Origin: Sipunculus nudus
Lineage: Eukaryota; Annelida; Sipuncula; Golfingiida; Sipunculidae
Direction: 5' to 3'
Length of the DNA stretch: 64,000 nucleotides
Assembly (NCBI GenBank): GCA_026874595.1
Contig: CM049306.1
Location: 62,254,019 to 62,318,018 of the forward strand
How positions within the stretch are numbered: the first letter of the stretch is position 1; the number at the start of each line of letters is the position of its first letter. Shown in pieces: positions 61,601 through 64,000 of this stretch. A program made the translations under genes and the position numbers. Below the pieces are notes generated by a model. The model saw only the letters and a list, made by a program, of their open reading frames with translations. It was not told the origin of the DNA and searched no databases.

Positions 61601-62713
61601 CAGCATCCTCAAAGGTCTCAAAAATAGAGGAAAAAATCGTAAAAAATCAAACAGTACAGGTGGCGCCACCAGTCTGCAGGAACTGATCGAACATCTCATG
61701 ATCAATATGTATGCCAAAAATGAAGACCATCAGTGATGTAGTTATTGAAATATTGAAGTTTTTGTATGAAATTTTTTACTATTCTGGGGGGTACTTTGGG
61801 GCCCCATAGCTCGAAGGATATGGGTAACAGAGACCTAATTTCTGGTTTCCAAGGAGATTTTTTATGGACCTCTCAGTGTGTCAAGAATTAAAATTCTAAG
61901 TCCAGTCTTTATGATTTGTGCCTTGTTAACAGATGTTCACATTTTTAAAGGTCTCAAAAATAGAGAAAAAAATTCGTAAAAAATCGAAAAATACAGGTGG
62001 CGCCACCAGTCTGCAGGAAGTGATGTAACATCTCATGATCAATATGTATGCCAAAAATCATGACCATCAGTCAAGTAGTTAATGAGATATTGAAGTTTTT
62101 GTATGAAATTTTTGACTTTTCTCGGGGGTACTTTGGGGCCACATAGCTCAAATGGATATGGGTAACAGAGACCTAATTTCTGGTTTCCAAGGAGATTTTT
62201 TATGGACCTCTCAGAATCCCAAGTTACAAGGTTCTAGGTCCAGCGGTTACGATTTGTGCCTGGTTAACGGACGGACAGACGGACAGACGGACGACGGACA
62301 AAGAGTGATCGCTATAGCTCAGATGACTTTCAGTCAGCTGAGCTAAAAAATTGAAAAATACAGGTGGCGCCACCAGTCTGCAGGAATTGATGAAACATCT
62401 CATGATCAATCTGTATGCTAAAAAAATGAACATCAGTGATGTAGTTAATGAGATGTTGAAGTTTTTGTAGGAAATTTTGACTATTCAGGGGGGTACTTTA
62501 GGGCCCAATAGCTTGAAGGATATGGGTAACAGAGACCTAATTCCAGGTTTCCAAGGAGATTTTTCATGGACCCCTCTGGATGTAAAGTGAGAAGATTCCA
62601 GGTCAAACGGTTACGATTTGTGCCCTATTAACGGACAGACGCCCGGACGGCCGGACGGCCAGACGGCCTGACAGCCGGACGGACAAAAGGTGATCCCTAT
62701 AGCTCAGATGACT
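58611..62713 (+). mobile_element. chained R1 elements: one left arm, four right ends
   Basis: One left arm, AACAAGTGACCCAGGGGTCA with GACGCTCAGCTGACT, opens at 58611. Core units then run on, interrupted by hairpin right ends at about 59811, 60330 and 62350, with a truncated fourth near 62713. After each internal right end, core sequence resumes at once in the same orientation. ACGG tracts precede the first, third and fourth. Units keep GGTGGCGCCACC or near variants, for example at 60160, 61320, 61655, 61995 and 62365. Confidence 0.85.
60326..62350 (+). repeat. 2.02 kb segment duplicated in inverted orientation at 31816-33840
   Basis: Unit order, idiosyncratic changes and the hairpin end match the complement of 31816-33840 over nearly equal lengths. 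Shared oddities include a GGCACACCC/GGCACCCCC palindrome variant, a poly-G tract at the same unit, and otherwise unusual unit variants. This is a copy of one source, not an independent array. Confidence 0.82.
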
Positions 62714-62994
62714 CACAACATGGCATCTTTTAGACTACACCTCGAATTACTTTTTCCAGGAAATTCTATATTGGAGTGGAAACAGCATTACAATTAAGGA
62801 GATACAGTGAAAACAATAACAATTACTGCATAACACTTGGTGGGTTCAGTTTTTTTTTTTGGGGGGGGGGGATTGGGTGGTGATTTGAGAATAACGGTAC
62901 ACCTGTTACTGCAGGGGATCTCCCCCAGTGACTGTAACAAATTAGAAACCCTGGCATAGCTGTCTAGCTAAAAATCAATAACTTGCCTAATTTT

Positions 62995-63686
62995 CAAGCT
63001 TTAATTTTAAAAAATTTTAGATTTAAACAAATCAAATACTTATGTTTACATGGTGTGAAAATTAAATCAATAGTACTTACAGGAAAAAAACGTGCCATGG
63101 TCAAAGTTGGGCAAAATTTAAGGTACTGATTTTATTTTTATGCTAATAACTTAAAAAATTTACAAAATTCAGATCTAATTTTGGGTAAAAAATTGAATCT
63201 TAATTAAGCAAAGTTTTATACTTGGGAAAACAGACTCAGGTTTCAAAATTTTTCATGTTAAGTGAGTAAATATTTTTCCTGATTTTTTTACAAAGTCTAT
63301 TATGTTCCGGTACATAACTTAAAGAAATCATATTTTATGGACTTAATTTCTGGCATGTATATAGAAAATATAAAGGAAATTACTTCTGGAACATATTAAG
63401 AAAAACAGATAAGGGGTTTTGATATTAGGTAGTCCTGATGTGTGATAATAGGTTTTTAATGGAAATTTGAGGTTTTTCCTGGATCTCAAAGGAACCAAGT
63501 CATATTGACCCAATTTTCGGTATGGTAGGAGATTTTGGGGAAATCTAACAGTATGCTGAATTTTGGATTCATAGGTCTTAAGGTTTTAAAACGTGCCAGT
63601 CTAACGGACAGACAGACGGACGGACAATTGACAGACAATGGACCAGGACTATAGCTCAGATGACTTATAGTCAGCTGAGCTAAAAA
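62995..63686 (+). mobile_element. R2 element, single core unit
   Basis: Contains AAATCAATAGTACTTACAGG, AAAAAACGTGCCATGGTCAA and TGATATTAGGTAGTCCTGA, then GACAGACAGACGGACGGACA and the hairpin AGCTCAGATGACT / TAT / AGTCAGCTGAGCT ending AAAAA at 63686. The left arm is not evident. Confidence 0.75.
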
Positions 63687-63689
63687 CAG

Positions 63690-64000
63690 TCTGTGTCTTC
63701 ATAATTCTGGTCAATTTAATACCTGTTATTTACCATTCAACCTTACGAGCTTCAGCAGATTGTGTGAGAAAGATCTTAGCTCGGACAGCTACGCCATTGC
63801 AAAGGCCTTGCCTGACACAGTGTTACAATTGGCACAGAAAAGGGGTTAATGGGCTAATTGCATTTCAAATGCCATTAGCACACCACTGACAGGTGATTGC
63901 TGGCAGGGCTTCACAGAGTTGGACCTCCCCCAGTCCATTAAATAGTGCTGGTCATTTGAATGGTCACAAGCACAGATGAGCCAAACTCAGCTGAGTCTGA
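63690..64000. other. window end, no recognised feature
   Basis: Less AT-rich and unique-looking, but no OGA-like peptide on the minus strand and no other family recognised. Confidence 0.4.

Overview
The window looks like animal nuclear DNA, most likely from a mollusc and plausibly a bivalve. It is AT-rich, its one clear gene is split into many short GT/AG exons, and it is packed with non-LTR retrotransposon remnants and tandem-core repeats with ACGG-type tails, as described in bivalves. The phylum is an inference from repeat style; no species is claimed.

The only confident host gene is OGA, protein O-GlcNAcase, on the minus strand. Thirteen exons were assembled by hand between 55670 and 23468. 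All junctions keep phase, giving a 705-codon reading frame that ends in TAA. The exons cover most of the GH84 catalytic domain (Lys, Asp-Asp, Tyr, Trp, Asn and Asp active-site equivalents all visible), the helical stalk domain and the C-terminal pseudo-acetyltransferase domain. The N-terminal start of the GH84 barrel was not found and probably lies beyond base 64000. Introns are long and mostly transposon-derived.

Region by region: 1-987 holds only an inverted-repeat patch. 988-6571 is best read as one 5.6 kb hAT-like transposon that carries a hairpin-capped tandem repeat, itself split by a second 1.0 kb hAT element. 6572-9900 is mostly unannotated and has one weak promoter candidate near 7.75-8.2 kb. 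9.9-15.0 kb is a decayed minus-strand LINE cut in two by a 2.56 kb repeat element. 15.0-18.0 kb holds two more LINE fragments from different lineages on the plus strand. 18.0-23.4 kb is gene-free. 23.5-55.7 kb is OGA with its repeat-filled introns. 55.7-64.0 kb is repeat arrays, probably inside the next OGA intron.

The most interesting feature is a set of repeat families with unrelated cores but the same ends. Each has a terminal hairpin of 10-14 bp stem, a loop of exactly three bases and one imperfect pair. In three of them an isolated copy of one hairpin arm sits at the opposite end. This asymmetric-terminal-repeat layout is what is known for Helentron/Helitron2-type rolling-circle elements and their non-autonomous tandem-core derivatives. 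A 12 bp palindrome, GGTGGCGCCACC, recurs inside several of these cores.
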